A stretch of 64,000 nt of DNA, from assembly GCF_003675325.1 (NCBI RefSeq), contig NZ_CP033073.1, positions 4,588,001 through 4,652,000 of the forward strand, written 5' to 3'. Under the pieces are notes generated by a model. The model was not told the origin of the DNA. It saw nothing but the letters and a program-made list of their open reading frames with translations, and did not search any database. Both the position numbers and the translations under genes were made by a program. The first letter of the stretch is position 1. Every line of letters begins with the position of its first letter. This DNA comes from Streptomyces dangxiongensis. Lineage in GTDB: Bacteria > Actinomycetota > Actinomycetes > Streptomycetales > Streptomycetaceae. Shown here in pieces: positions 18,312-28,434 of the stretch.

Positions 18312-20223
18312 ATGACTCAGCCGCCCGACCAGCCGCCGCAGGGCGGGTTCGGAGCACCGCAGGACCAGCCGCCGCAGCCCGGCGGTTTCGGCCCTCCGCA
18401 GACTCCACCGACCCAGAACGGTCCCGGCACCCCCGACGCCCCGCCCGCGCAGGGCGGTTCCGGTGCTCCCCAGACTCCGCCCGCGCAGGGCGCGCCCGGT
18501 GTCCCGCAGACTCCGCCCGCGCAGGGTGGGTTCGGTGCACCGCAAGTGCCGTCCGCCCAGGGCGGGTTCGGTGCTCCTCCGCCGCCCGCCGGGCCCCCGC
18601 CGCAGCCCCAGCCGGGTTACGGCTACCCCCAGCAGCCGGGCCCGTACGCCGGCGCCCCGGGCCCCTACGGCTACCCGCAACCCCCGCAGCAGCCGGGCCC
18701 GTACGCCGGTCCGCAGCCCGGTTACGGCCACCCGCAGCAGCCGCCGTACCCCGGCGCGCCCGGCACCGCGCCCGGCAGCCCCTTCCCCGGCGGCCCCGGC
18801 AAGCCGGGCTCCCGGAAGAAGACGGCGCTCGTCATCGGCGCGGCGGTCGCGGCGCTGCTCGTCATCGGCGGCACCGTGTACGCGGTCACCTCGGGCGACG
18901 GTGACGAGGGGCAGAAGAAGCCCGTGGCCCAGGGCAGCGACGCCCCGAAGCCGTCCGCCTCCGGCACACCGACCGCGGCCGCGGGCGGTGACGACCCCGA
19001 GCACCTCAACGAGGGCCGGCAGACCGGCGACGGCCGGGTGCTCTGGTACAAGCCGGCGCCGGACGCCCCGGCGTCGGGTGCCGACGCGCCCGGCCTGTGG
19101 ATCAGCGGCGACACGGTGGTGAAGGCGGCGTACAAGCAGGTCTTCGCCTTCGGCACGCAGGACGGGAAGACCGCCTGGGGGCCGATCGCCTTCCCGCAGA
19201 AGATATGCGCGGTCACTCCGCAGAAGTCGGCCGACGACAAGGTCGTCGTGGCGTACATGAGCGGCGGCAGCGACCGCGCCAAGTGCAACCAGCTCCAGCA
19301 GATCGACCTCGCGACGGGCGAGAAGGGCTGGAGCGGCGAGGTCGCCGACGGCGGGCTGTTCGACAGCGCGCTCACCGTCGAACTGAGCATCAGCGGCAGG
19401 ACGCTGATGGTCGGCCGCTCCCAGTCGGGCACGGCGTACGACATCGACAGCGGCAAGAAGCTGTACGACAAGAAGAGGTACGGCGAGGCCTGCTTCCCGG
19501 CCGCGTTCGCGGGCGGCACCGGGCGGCTGATCCAGGTGGCCTCCTGCGGTGTGGGCACCGGCAACGAGCACGAGGAGATCCAGGAACTGGATCCGGCCAC
19601 CGGCAAGGTCCGCTGGACCCGGCCGGTCAAGAAGGGCTGGGAGGTCTCCCGGGCGTACTCCGTCGACCCGCTCGTGGTCTACCTGACCAACCGGGAGAAG
19701 AAGGCCTGGAACATCTCCACCTTCACCAAGGACGGCGCGTTCCGTTCGGAGGTCAAGGTGGACGAGAAGTTCGCCCCCCGCTGCGGCTGGGCGATCCTCG
19801 AACGCGAACTCCAGGGCTGCCAGGGTGTGGTGGCCGACGCCGACACGCTCTACCTGCCCACCGACTCCACCATGAGCGCCAACGAGGTCGTCGCGATCAG
19901 CCTCTCCGACGGCAAGGCGAAGTGGCGGGTCAAGTCCCCGGCGAACCAGCCGATGACCCCCGTGAAGATCGAGGACGGCAAACTCGTCGCGTACGTGCGG
20001 CCGTCGTACGACGCGGGCGGCCAGGTGGTCTCGTTCCCGGTCACCGGCTCCTCCCACACGACGACCAGGGCTGCTGCGGAACCCGCAGGGCGGCGCCGAC
20101 GCCGAGAACTCCTTCTACGACGGTGTCGTCGACTTCTCCGGCGGGCGGCTCTTCGTCTCCTCGGGCCGGCTGTCCGGCAACGACGCCTCGAAGGAAAAGC
20201 TGATCATGGCCTTCGGCGACTGA
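18312..20223 (+). CDS. Membrane-anchored PQQ-type beta-propeller protein, frameshifted near the end
   Basis: About 636 residues after correcting one base. Residues 1-165 are a Pro/Gln/Gly-rich cytoplasmic tail with repeated QGGFGAP, PPAQG and PGYGYPQ units. A membrane helix follows (about 172-192, TALVIGAAVAALLVIGGTVYAV), then an external BamB/PQQ-type propeller with blades such as DLATGEKGWSGEV and ELDPATGKVRWTRPV. At 20068-20070 an extra G in a GGG run shifts the frame. Removing it restores RLLRNPQGG...LIMAFGD ending at 20223, closely matching the end of the next gene (LLMAFGTDG). As given, the frame would run on into the next gene. The function is unknown; similar proteins sit in wall-sensing or protein-interaction roles. 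Confidence 0.75.
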
Positions 20224-20312
20224 GCCCGGCGCCCGTTCCCGGCCTCCCGCCCGTACTTCCGAGTTCCTCTCCGCCCGTCCGGCCGCCCGACCGTCCCCGA
20301 GGTACCCGCGCC

Positions 20313-22077
20313 ATGACCCAGCCGCCCCCGCCGCCCCCCAACCAGCCCCCGCCGCCCCCCCGATCAGCCGCCGAACCAGCCCCCGCCGCCCCCTCCGCCC
20401 GGCTACGGCTACCCCCAGCCGGCGCCCCCGCAGCCACCGGCCCAGCCTGGCTACGGCTACCCGCAGCCACCGGCCCAGCCCGGCTACGGCTATCCCGGCG
20501 CACAGCAGAACCCGTACGCCCAGCCCACGCACCCGGGCTACGGCTATCCGGGCCAGCCCGGCTATCCCGGTCACCCCGGCCAGCCGGCCACCGTGCCGAT
20601 GCAGCCCCAGCCCGGGAAGGGCGGCGGCGGGCGGAACAACACCGCGCTGCTCATCGTCGTCGCGGCGGTCGTCGCCATCGCGCTGATCATCGGCGGCGGC
20701 GTCTGGTACGCCCGGTCCTCCGGCGACGACGGCAAGAAGCACGACACCGCCTCCTCCTCCGGCGGCACCGGCGGCAAGAACGGCGCGGACACCTCCGCGG
20801 GCACCTCGGGTGGCGGCGGCAAGGAGAAGGCGCCGGCCGACACCGCGTCCAAGGTGCTCTTCCAGGTGCCGATGCCCCGGACGGATGACACGATCGGCAC
20901 CTCCGGCTCGTGGCTGACCGACACGGTGTACGCCAAGAGCGGCATCGCCGAGATCGTCGGCCACGACCCCGCCAAGGGCACCGAGCTGTGGACGCTCAAG
21001 CTCCCGGGGCCGGTCTGCGCGGCCAGCAGCCACGTCACCTCCGCCGGCCTGACGGCGATCACGTTCCAGCCGAAGATGCCCACCAAGAACAAGACGGCGG
21101 GATGCAGCAAGGTCGCCGCGATCGACCTCTCCGCCGGCAAGAAGCTGTGGACGAAGTCGATCAAGACGGGTGACGTCCCGATCACCTTCCAGAACGTGAC
21201 GGTCGCTCAGCAGACCGTCGCGGTCGGCAGCTCCGACGGCGGCGCCGCGTTCGACATCGGCTCCGGCAAGGTCCTGTGGCAGCCCAAGCCGGACGACACC
21301 TGCTACGACGCGGGTTACGGCGGCGGCACCCGGCTGGTCGCGGTCCGCAAGTGCGGCTCGTACGACAACCGGCAGCTTCACATCCAGACCATCGACCCGA
21401 AGACCGGGAAGGTGATCTCCGAGTACAAGATGCCCGACGGCGTCGAGTACGCCTCCGTCGTCTCCACGGACCCGCTCGTGATCGCCGCCGACGTCGGCGA
21501 CAGCGCGGGCGACGGCAGCGGCGTCTCGGACTACTTCTCCCTCGACGGCAGGACCGGCCGGCTCCTCGCCCGCATCCCCGCGCCCGGCGACACGTACGGC
21601 GGCCACTGCGACGGCATCACCCGCATCGAGGGGTGCCGGCAGATCGTCGCCGGCCACGGCAGGCTGTACCTGGCGACCGAGGTCCACGACGGCTCGGGCC
21701 AGTACAACAAGACCAACGAGGTCGTCTCCTTCGACCTGAACACCGGCAAGCCGGCCCGTGGACGCGCCGAGGCCGGCGACGGCTACACGCTCTCCCCGCT
21801 GCGCATGGACGGCGGCAACCTGCTCGCCTACATGGCGCCCCCGTGGAACAAGGGCGGCCAGGTCGTCAGCATCGACGGCGACTCGCTGAGGACGACCAAG
21901 CTGCTGGAGAACCCGGGCACGCGCAGCGTGCACCAGGGCGAGAGCGGCCTGCTGCCCGAGTACGCGGAGATCCTCTTCGGCAAGGGCCGCCTGTACATGT
22001 CGGCCGTCTTCGCCCACAAGACGAACCCGGCGTACGGCAAGGAGTACCTGCTGATGGCGTTCGGCACGGACGGCTGA
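20313..22077 (+). CDS. Second PQQ-type beta-propeller membrane protein, frameshifted in a C7 run
   Basis: Paralogue of the preceding gene with the same plan: Pro-rich tail, membrane helix (NNTALLIVVAAVVAIALIIGGGVWYA), external propeller with DLSAGKKLWTKSI-like blades, and ending LLMAFGTDG. The natural start ATG 20313 (MTQPPPPPPNQ, like its neighbour) is separated from the rest by a +1 shift at a run of seven Cs (20355-20361). With six Cs the frame reads on as DQPPNQ and PGYGYPQ repeats into the propeller. Without correction the only in-frame starts are GTG 20593 or ATG 20599, which remove the Pro-rich tail but keep the helix. A C7 tract could also vary in vivo. About 588 residues when corrected. 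Confidence 0.75.
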
Positions 22078-22118
22078 CCCGGCGCGGACCCCGTCACCGG
22101 TGTCACCCGAATGAGTGG

Positions 22119-22169
22119 CTTGCCGAGAAGTGCCCCGGATTTCATCGATCCGGGGCACTTCTCGGCAAG
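22119..22169 (+). terminator. 22-bp perfect inverted repeat
   Basis: Arms 22119-22140 and 22148-22169 are exact reverse complements around the 7-base loop TTCATCG. It lies 42 bases after the propeller stop and 83 before the LuxR-type gene. It has no U-run, as is usual for actinomycete terminators. The stem is unusually long and mixed in composition for this genome. Confidence 0.7.
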
Positions 22170-22251
22170 ACAGGCAGCGCGACGTCGAACAAGCGTGTAG
22201 CTTCCGGGGGCATGAAGGGCGGGGGTGCCCGGGGGTCTGGGGGGTTGGGCT

Positions 22252-22944
22252 ATGGGAGTGCGGCTCGTGGTCGTCGACGACCACCGCCTGCTCGCGGAGG
22301 CGTTGGCGTCGGCACTGAAGCTGCGCGGGCACCGGGTGCTGGCCGCGGCGGCACCGGCCGCGGGCGCGGCCGATCTGGTGATCGCACGGGCGCCCGAGGT
22401 GTGCCTGCTGGGTACGGCGGCCCCGGCCGAACCGGGGATCTTCGACCCGGTCGTCAAGATCAAGCGGGAACGGCCGCAGGTGGCGGTGCTGGTGCTGGGC
22501 CCGGTGCCCTCACCGCGCGGGATCGCGGCGGCCTTCGCCGCGGGGGCGTCGGGATACGTACGGCACGACGAGCGGATCGAGGGCGTCGAGCGGGCCATCG
22601 GCAAGGCCCGGGCCGGCGAGGCCGCGGTGGCGCCCCAGTTGCTCCAGCAGGCCTTCGGTGAGCTGCTGAACCCCGCCGCACAGCCCGACGACGAGGCGCA
22701 GCGGCTGCTGGAGATGCTGACACCGAGGGAGGTGGAGGTGCTCGTCAGGGTGGCCGACGGGGAGGACACCCGGCTGATCGCGGCGGGCATGGGCATCGCC
22801 CCCAGCACCGCGCGGACGCATGTGCAGCGGGTGCTGATGAAGCTGGGGGTGGGATCACGCCTGGAGGCAGCGGCCCTGGCCGCCCGCACGGGCCTGCTGG
22901 ACCGGGCGTCCACCTCCCGCCCCACCCAGGACCCCCACCCCTGA
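22252..22944 (+). CDS. LuxR/NarL-type regulator with degenerate receiver domain
   Basis: A 230-residue protein with a response-regulator fold (residues 1-120) and a LuxR helix-turn-helix (about 158-220, LTPREVEVLVRVADGED and STARTHVQRVLMKLGV). The acidic pair D9-D10 is present, but the position of the phosphorylated Asp is Gly54 (EVCLLGTAAP in place of the usual LLD), and the conserved Lys of the GYxxK turn is replaced (GYVRHDE). It is therefore unlikely to be switched by phosphorylation. No kinase gene is adjacent. ATG 22252 is preceded by a G-rich stretch (GGGGGGTTGGGCT); an upstream ATG at 22225 is less likely. Targets are unknown. Confidence 0.82.
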   Translation: MGVRLVVVDDHRLLAEALASALKLRGHRVLAAAAPAAGAADLVIARAPEVCLLGTAAPAEPGIFDPVVKIKRERPQVAVLVLGPVPSPRGIAAAFAAGASGYVRHDERIEGVERAIGKARAGEAAVAPQLLQQAFGELLNPAAQPDDEAQRLLEMLTPREVEVLVRVADGEDTRLIAAGMGIAPSTARTHVQRVLMKLGVGSRLEAAALAARTGLLDRASTSRPTQDPHP

Positions 22945-23016
22945 CCCGCCCCGGAAGGGGCGCGGGGAACCGCGCGACCGGTTCCCACGCGCCCGCGCCC
23001 ACAAGACGGCGGGCAA

Positions 23017-23343
23017 TTACTCCGTGTCCTGCGGAGGAACCGCCGGCGGAGTGGGCCGCAGCTTCAGCCAGCCCAGGAAGAAGATGCCCAGCAGCAGCAT
23101 GCCGATGCCGGTCCACAGGTTGATGTTGACGCCCTCGGCCTTGTCGATCGCGGCCTGGGAGTCGGTGATGCCGGTGATCGTGACGATGATGCCGTAGACC
23201 ACGAACAGGCCGCCGATGATGCGGCGCAGGTCGAAGATGCGCGCCGCCGTGGCGGACTTGCCCTCCAGCTCGGTGACTTCCCGCTGGACGTCCTCCTCCG
23301 AGTAGCCGGGGCGCTCGGGGTGACGGTCGGAGTGCTCGTTCAT
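23017..23343 (-). CDS. Small membrane protein next to a sodium/solute symporter
   Basis: 108 residues: a charged N-terminal third (EEDVQREVTELEGK), then two hydrophobic helices (about 41-60, IIGGLFVVYGIIVTITGI, and 76-93, WTGIGMLLLGIFFLGW), and a Pro-rich tail. It starts 22 bases after the symporter stop in the same direction, so it is probably co-transcribed and may be a small partner of that transporter. No catalytic motif is seen. Confidence 0.75.
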   Translation of the reverse strand: MNEHSDRHPERPGYSEEDVQREVTELEGKSATAARIFDLRRIIGGLFVVYGIIVTITGITDSQAAIDKAEGVNINLWTGIGMLLLGIFFLGWLKLRPTPPAVPPQDTE

Positions 23344-23364
23344 GATTTCCTCGATCCTCCCGCG

Positions 23365-25056
23365 TCAGAACGAGAACGGGATGTAGCAGGCGGCGGCCAG
23401 GACGACCGCGCCCCAGCCCAGCAGGGCCGGCCTGCGGTACCAGGCGTCGTCGCCCGCGGCGGCCGGTTCGGTCATGCCGGGGGAGCGGGTGCCGTAGACC
23501 AGGCCCTGGAGCTGCTCCGCCGGCTTCGGCTTGGTGAACAGGGACACCGCGACCATCACGACCGCGCCGGCGACGAAGCCCGCGATGGCGGAGACGAAGT
23601 TGGCGCCCTGGTCGGTGGGGATGGAGATGATGCCCTTCTTGTAGAGGACGAAGTAGTTGACCATCGCCGTGACGGTGCCGGCCAGCAGGCCCCAGAACCC
23701 GGACTTGGCGGACGCGCGCTTCCAGAACATGCCGACGATGAAGACGACGAACATCGGCACGTTGAAGAAGGAGAACAGCGTCTGGAGGTAGCTCATGATG
23801 TTCGAGAACGACGACGCCAGGAACGCCGTGCCGACGGACGCGGCCACGCCGACCGCGGTGATCAGGCGGCCGAAGCGGACGTAGTAGGCGTCCTCACGGC
23901 CGCGCACCACGTACTTGGCCCAGATGTCGTTGGTGAACACCGTGTTGAACGACGACACGTTCGCGGCCATACCGGCCATGAAGGCCGCCAGCAGACCGGT
24001 GACGGCGATGCCGAGCACGCCGTTGGGCAGCAGCTCCTGCATCAGGAACGGGATGGCGTCGTTGTACTGGTAGCCGGAGGCGGCGGTGCCGAAGTTCGGG
24101 ATGAGGGCGGCGGCGACCAGGCCCGGGATCATCACCAGGAAGACGATGAAGATCTTCGGGTAGGCGGCGATCAGCGGGGTCCGCTGCCCGGCGGACATGT
24201 TCTTCGCGGACAGGGCGCGCTGCACCTCGGCGAAGTTGGTGGTCCAGTAGCCGAAGGAGAGCACGAAGCCGAGGCCGAGGACGATGGTGAGCCAGTTGGC
24301 GCCGAGCGGGTTGGCGCTGCCGATGCCGGTGCCGCCCCAGGCGGTGGTGAAGTTGCCGCCATGGGTGGCGGTCAGCTTGTCGGTCAGCCCGCCCCAGCCG
24401 CCGACCTTCTTCAGGCCGAGGATGGTGATCGGGATGAGGGCGGCGAGGATCACGAAGAACTGGAGCACCTCGTTGTAGATCGCCGAGGACAGGCCGCCCA
24501 GGGTGATGTACGCGAGCACGAAGGCGCCGGCGACGACGATGGCGACCCACTGCGGCCAGCCGAGCAGGGCCTCGACGACGATCGCGAGGGCGTAGAGGTT
24601 GACGCCCGCGATCAGGATGGCGGCGAACGCGAACAGGATCGAGCTGAGCAGGTGGGCGGCCCGGTCGAAGCGCAGCAGCAGGAACTCGGGGACCGAGCGG
24701 ACTTTGCTGCCGTAGTAGAAGGGCATCATCACCAGGCCGAGGAAGACCATGGCGGGGATGGCGCCGATCCAGTACCAGTGCACGGTGTAGGCGCCGTACT
24801 GGGCGCTGTTCGCGGCCATGCCGAGGATCTCGGTGGCGGCCAGGTTGGCGGAGATGAAGGCGAGGCCGGTGATCCAGGCGGGCAGGGAGCGTCCGGAGAG
24901 GAAGAAGTCGAGGCTGGTCTTCACGGACCGGCGGGCGGCGAGGCCGATGCCGAGGACGACGAGGAAGTAGATCGCCAGGATCGTGTAATCCAGCCAGTTG
25001 GTGGGGAGCCGTAGCTCCGCCGCCAGGTAGGTGGGGGACTCTGTGGGGGTTTGCAT
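23365..25056 (-). CDS. Sodium:solute symporter (SLC5/SGLT type), probable galactose uptake
   Basis: A 563-residue permease with about 14 hydrophobic helices and SSS-family landmarks: the N-terminal helix YTILAIYFLVVLGIG, GRSLPAWITGLAFISANLAATEILGM (in two parts), the family signature region SAIYNEVLQFFVI, FGYWTTNFAEVQRALSAKN, and GLLAAFMAGMAANVSSFNTVFTNDIW. This last is typical of vSGLT-like sugar carriers. It is divergent from galT, with shared regulatory sequence, so galactose is the likely substrate; that is inference from position. ATG 25056 has only a weak ribosome site. Confidence 0.88.
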   Translation of the reverse strand: MQTPTESPTYLAAELRLPTNWLDYTILAIYFLVVLGIGLAARRSVKTSLDFFLSGRSLPAWITGLAFISANLAATEILGMAANSAQYGAYTVHWYWIGAIPAMVFLGLVMMPFYYGSKVRSVPEFLLLRFDRAAHLLSSILFAFAAILIAGVNLYALAIVVEALLGWPQWVAIVVAGAFVLAYITLGGLSSAIYNEVLQFFVILAALIPITILGLKKVGGWGGLTDKLTATHGGNFTTAWGGTGIGSANPLGANWLTIVLGLGFVLSFGYWTTNFAEVQRALSAKNMSAGQRTPLIAAYPKIFIVFLVMIPGLVAAALIPNFGTAASGYQYNDAIPFLMQELLPNGVLGIAVTGLLAAFMAGMAANVSSFNTVFTNDIWAKYVVRGREDAYYVRFGRLITAVGVAASVGTAFLASSFSNIMSYLQTLFSFFNVPMFVVFIVGMFWKRASAKSGFWGLLAGTVTAMVNYFVLYKKGIISIPTDQGANFVSAIAGFVAGAVVMVAVSLFTKPKPAEQLQGLVYGTRSPGMTEPAAAGDDAWYRRPALLGWGAVVLAAACYIPFSF

Positions 25057-25093
25057 GAGAACTCGCTTCGTTGCGCGAACTGATCCAGAGCGG

Positions 25094-25125
25094 AACCTAC
25101 GCCGCCGTGTTCAGTATTTGAACAC
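25094..25125 (-). promoter_or_regulatory. Symporter promoter with overlapping inverted-repeat operator
   Basis: On the minus strand TTCAAA (complement of 25117-25122) and TAGGTT (complement of 25094-25099) are 17 bases apart. A 7-bp inverted repeat GTGTTCA-GTATT-TGAACAC (25107-25125) covers the -35 and spacer, as expected of a repressor site. A further GTGTTC half-site is at 25134-25139. Confidence 0.5.
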
Positions 25126-25142
25126 TTCGACTGGTGTTCTTT

Positions 25143-25253
25143 GTTTGATTGTGATCGAGCGAGGCGATGTCGAGTTGTGATCTGTTATGTTTGATTGTGT
25201 TGATTCATTGGGTGCGGGCACGCCCCCGCGGGGCGTCGAGCAAGGAGTCCGGC
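25143..25253 (+). promoter_or_regulatory. gal operon promoter/operator region with direct repeats
   Basis: GTTTGATTGTG occurs at 25143-25153 and 25189-25199, and TGTGAT hexamers recur at 25151-25156 and 25176-25181. Direct TGTGAT-type hexamers are known in the galactose-inducible galP1 promoter of S. lividans, which drives galT-galE-galK. The stretch is markedly richer in T than its surroundings. TATGTT (25186-25191) is a possible -10. Confidence 0.55.
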
Positions 25254-26315
25254 GTGAAGAAGACCTCGACCCGGCTGGCCGACGGTCGTGAGCTGATCTA
25301 CTACGACCTCGGGGACGACACCGTGCGCGACGCGGTCGACCGCCGTCCGCTGGACCCCACCGTCACCACCTCCGAGATCCGCCGCGACCCGCTGCTCGGC
25401 GACGCGGTCGCCGTGGCCTCGCACCGCCAGGGCCGCACCTACCATCCGCCGGCCGACGAGTGCCCGCTGTGCCCGACCCGGGGCGAGCGGCTCAGCGAGA
25501 TCCCGGACTCCTCGTACGACGTCGTCGTCTTCGAGAACCGGTTCCCCTCGCTCGCCGGCGACTCCGGCCGCTGCGAGGTCGTCTGCTTCACCTCCGACCA
25601 CGACGCCTCCTTCGCGGCCCTGACCGAGGAGCAGGCGCGCCTGGTGCTGGACGCGTGGACGGACCGCACCTCGGAGCTGTCGCAGCTACCCTCCGTCGAG
25701 CAGGTGTTCTGTTTCGAGAACCGTGGCGCCGAGATCGGTGTGACCCTCGGTCACCCGCACGGACAGATCTACGCCTACCCCTTCACCACCCCGCGCACCG
25801 CGCTGATGCTCCGCTCGCTCGCCGCGCACAAGGAGGCGACCGGCGGGGAGAACCTCTTCGACGCGGTCCTGCAGCGGGAACTCGCCGGGGAGCGGGTCGT
25901 CCTTGAGGGTGAACACTGGGCGGCCTTCGTGCCGTACGCGGCGCACTGGCCGTACGAGGTCCACCTGTACCCCAAGCGCCGCGTCCCCGATCTGCTCGGG
26001 CTCGACGAGGCGGCGCGCACAGAATTCCCCCAGGTCTATCTGGAACTCTTGAGGCGCTTCGACCGGATCTTCGGCGAGGGTGAGCCTGCGACGCCGTACA
26101 TCGCGGCCTGGCACCAGGCCCCGTTCGGCGCGCCGGAGGAGTTCGACGGCGTCACGCGCGACGACTTCGCGCTCCACCTCGAGCTTTTCACCATCCGCCG
26201 CACTTCCGGCAAGCTGAAGTTTCTCGCGGGTTCCGAGTCCGGCATGAACGTGTTCATCAACGACGTGCCGCCGGAGCGCGCGGCCGAGCGACTGCGAGAG
26301 GTAGCGAGTTCATGA
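25254..26315 (+). CDS. galT: Galactose-1-phosphate uridylyltransferase
   Basis: A 353-residue enzyme exchanging UMP between UDP-glucose and galactose-1-phosphate in the Leloir pathway. The nucleophile motif is [12 protein letters not shown] with catalytic His169. Zinc-type Cys in [17 protein letters not shown] and the C-terminal [19 protein letters not shown] are all as expected for GalT family 1. GTG 25254 follows AAGGAG at 25242-25247; the frame is open further upstream but runs into promoter sequence. The stop overlaps galE (ATGA). Confidence 0.95.
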   Translation: MKKTSTRLADGRELIYYDLGDDTVRDAVDRRPLDPTVTTSEIRRDPLLGDAVAVASHRQGRTYHPPADECPLCPTRGERLSEIPDSSYDVVVFENRFPSLAGDSGRCEVVCFTSDHDASFAALTEEQARLVLDAWTDRTSELSQLPSVEQVFCFENRGAEIGVTLGHPHGQIYAYPFTTPRTALMLRSLAAHKEATGGENLFDAVLQRELAGERVVLEGEHWAAFVPYAAHWPYEVHLYPKRRVPDLLGLDEAARTEFPQVYLELLRRFDRIFGEGEPATPYIAAWHQAPFGAPEEFDGVTRDDFALHLELFTIRRTSGKLKFLAGSESGMNVFINDVPPERAAERLREVASS

Positions 26316-27274
26316 AGTACCTGGTGACGGGTGGCGCGGGATACGTCGGCGGTGTCGTGGCGCAGCATCTGCTGGAGGCCGGGCACGAGGTCACCGTCCT
26401 CGACAACCTCTCCACCGGCTTCCGCGCGGGCGTGCCCGCCGGCGCCGCCTTCGTCGAGGGCGACGTCCGCGACGCCGCCAAATGGCTCGACTCCTCCTAC
26501 GACGGCGTGCTGCACTTCGCCGCGTCCTCGCAGGTCGGCGAGTCGGTGGTGAAGCCGGAGAAGTACTGGGACAACAACGTCGGCGGCAGCATGGCCCTGC
26601 TCGCCGCGATGCGCGACGCGGGCGTGCGCTCGCTGGTCTTCTCCTCCACGGCGGCCACCTACGGCGAGCCCGAACAGGTCCCGATCACGGAGAGCGCGCC
26701 GACGCGGCCGACCAACCCCTACGGCGCCACCAAGCTCGCCGTCGACCACATGATCACCAGCGAGGCGCACGCCCACGGCCTGGCCGCGGTCTCGCTGCGC
26801 TACTTCAACGTCGCCGGTGCCTACGGTGCCCACGGCGAGCGCCACGACCCCGAGTCGCACCTGATCCCGCTGGTCCTCCAGGTCGCCCAGGGCCGCCGCG
26901 AGGCGATCTCCGTCTACGGCGACGACTACGCGACCCCCGACGGCACCTGCGTCCGCGACTACATCCACGTCGCCGACCTGGCCGAGGCCCACCTGCTGGC
27001 CCTGACGGCGGCCCGGCCGGGCGAGCACCTGATCTGCAACCTCGGCAACGGCAACGGCTTCTCCGTCCGCGAGGTCGTCGAGACCGTCCGCCGGGTCACC
27101 GGCCACCCGATCCCCGAGGTGGTCGCCCCGCGCCGGGGCGGCGACCCCGCGGTCCTGGTCGCCTCGGCGGACACGGCCCGCGAGAAACTGGGCTGGAACC
27201 CGTCCCGCGCGGACCTCGCGGGCATCGTCGCGGACGCGTGGGAGTTCGCGCAGAGCATCACAAGGGAGCACTAG
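26312..27274 (+). CDS. galE: UDP-glucose 4-epimerase
   Basis: A 320-residue extended short-chain dehydrogenase/reductase that interconverts UDP-galactose and UDP-glucose. NAD-binding GGAGYVGG at the N-terminus, catalytic region FSSTAATYG, and the YxxxK pair in [12 protein letters not shown] (Y137, K141) are intact. The C-terminal part has [17 protein letters not shown]. It overlaps galT by four bases and its TAG shares a base with the galK GTG (TAGTG), so all three are translationally coupled. Confidence 0.95.
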   Translation: MKYLVTGGAGYVGGVVAQHLLEAGHEVTVLDNLSTGFRAGVPAGAAFVEGDVRDAAKWLDSSYDGVLHFAASSQVGESVVKPEKYWDNNVGGSMALLAAMRDAGVRSLVFSSTAATYGEPEQVPITESAPTRPTNPYGATKLAVDHMITSEAHAHGLAAVSLRYFNVAGAYGAHGERHDPESHLIPLVLQVAQGRREAISVYGDDYATPDGTCVRDYIHVADLAEAHLLALTAARPGEHLICNLGNGNGFSVREVVETVRRVTGHPIPEVVAPRRGGDPAVLVASADTAREKLGWNPSRADLAGIVADAWEFAQSITREH

Positions 27275-28429
27275 TGGGGGCACAGCAGGTCGCGGAACGC
27301 TTCGCCGAGCTGTACGGGGCGCGGCCCGAGGGCGTGTGGGCGGCCCCCGGCCGGGTCAACCTGATCGGTGAGCACACCCGACTACAACGACGGCTTCGTC
27401 ATGCCGTTCGCACTGCCGCACCAGGCGCTCGCGGCGGTCTCCCGCCGGGACGACGGGCTGCTGCGCCTGCACTCGGCGGACGTCGAGGGCGGGGTCGTGG
27501 AACTGCGGCTGGACGCCCTCGCGCCCGGCAGCGACGAGAACTGGACGGCGTACCCGGCGGGCGTGGTCTGGGCCCTGCGCGAGGCGGGCCACGAGATCAC
27601 CGGCGCCGACGTCCACCTGGCGTCCACCGTGCCGACGGGCGCCGGCCTGTCCTCGTCCGCCGCGCTGGAGGTCGTCATCGCCCTCGCGCTCAACGACCTG
27701 TACGGCCTCGGCCTGCAGCGCTGGAAACTGGCCCGCCTGTGCCAGCGCGCCGAGAACGTCTACGTCGGCGCCCCCACCGGCATCATGGACCAAACGGCGT
27801 CGGCGTGCTGCGAGCAGGGCCACGCCCTCTTCCTCGACACCCGCGACCTGTCCCAGCAGCAGATCCCCTTCGACCTCGCGGCCGAGGGTCTGCGCCTGCT
27901 GGTCGTGGACACCCAGGTCAAACACGCCCACAGCGGCGGCGAGTACGGCAAGCGCCGGGCCGGCTGCGAGAAGGGGGCGGCGCTGCTCGGCGTCGACGCC
28001 CTGCGGGACATCCCCTACGCCGGCCTGGACGCGGCGCTGGCCCGTCTGGGCGACGAGGAGGAGGTCGTCCGCCTCGTCCGCCATGTCGTCACCGAGGACC
28101 ACCGGGTCGAACGCGTCGTCGACCTCCTCCGCTCCGGCGAGCCCCGCGCGATCGGCCCCGTCCTCACCGAGGGCCACGCCTCCCTGCGCGACGACTTCCG
28201 CATCTCCTGCCCGGAGCTGGACCTGGTCGTCGACACCGCCCTGGCCCACGGCGCGCTGGGCGCCCGCATGACCGGCGGCGGCTTCGGCGGCTCGGCGATC
28301 GTCCTGGCGGAGGCGGCCGACGTGGACACGCTGACCAAGGCGGTCGAGGAGGCCTTCACCGCGGCGGGCTTCACGGCCCCCCGCGTCTTCGAGGCCGTCC
28401 CGTCCCCGGGAGCCCGCCACCTCCCCTGA
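27274..28429 (+). CDS. galK: Galactokinase, interrupted by one +1 frameshift
   Basis: Corrected length is 384 residues, normal for GalK. The N-terminal 34 codons from GTG 27274 read through WAAPGRVNLIGEHT. The galactokinase signature continues DYNDGFVMPF only after dropping one C from the CCC at 27377-27379. The rest is intact, with GHMP motifs VPTGAGLSSSAALEVV, MDQTASACCEQGHALFLD and GARMTGGGFGGSAIVL. RBS AAGGGAG precedes the start. The single-base shift inside the most conserved motif, with no other decay, looks more like a base-calling error than an old pseudogene, but a recent null mutation is possible. Product phosphorylates galactose with ATP. Confidence 0.85.
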
Positions 28430-28434
28430 CCGCG

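Noticed and set aside
20593..22077. Taking GTG 20593 as the true start of the second propeller gene
   Set aside because: The upstream frame encodes the same MTQPP start and PGYGYPQ repeats as the paralogue, so a single-base shift in the C7 run is the simpler explanation.
22119..22169. Terminal inverted repeat of an insertion sequence
   Set aside because: The arms are only seven bases apart and no transposase is nearby.
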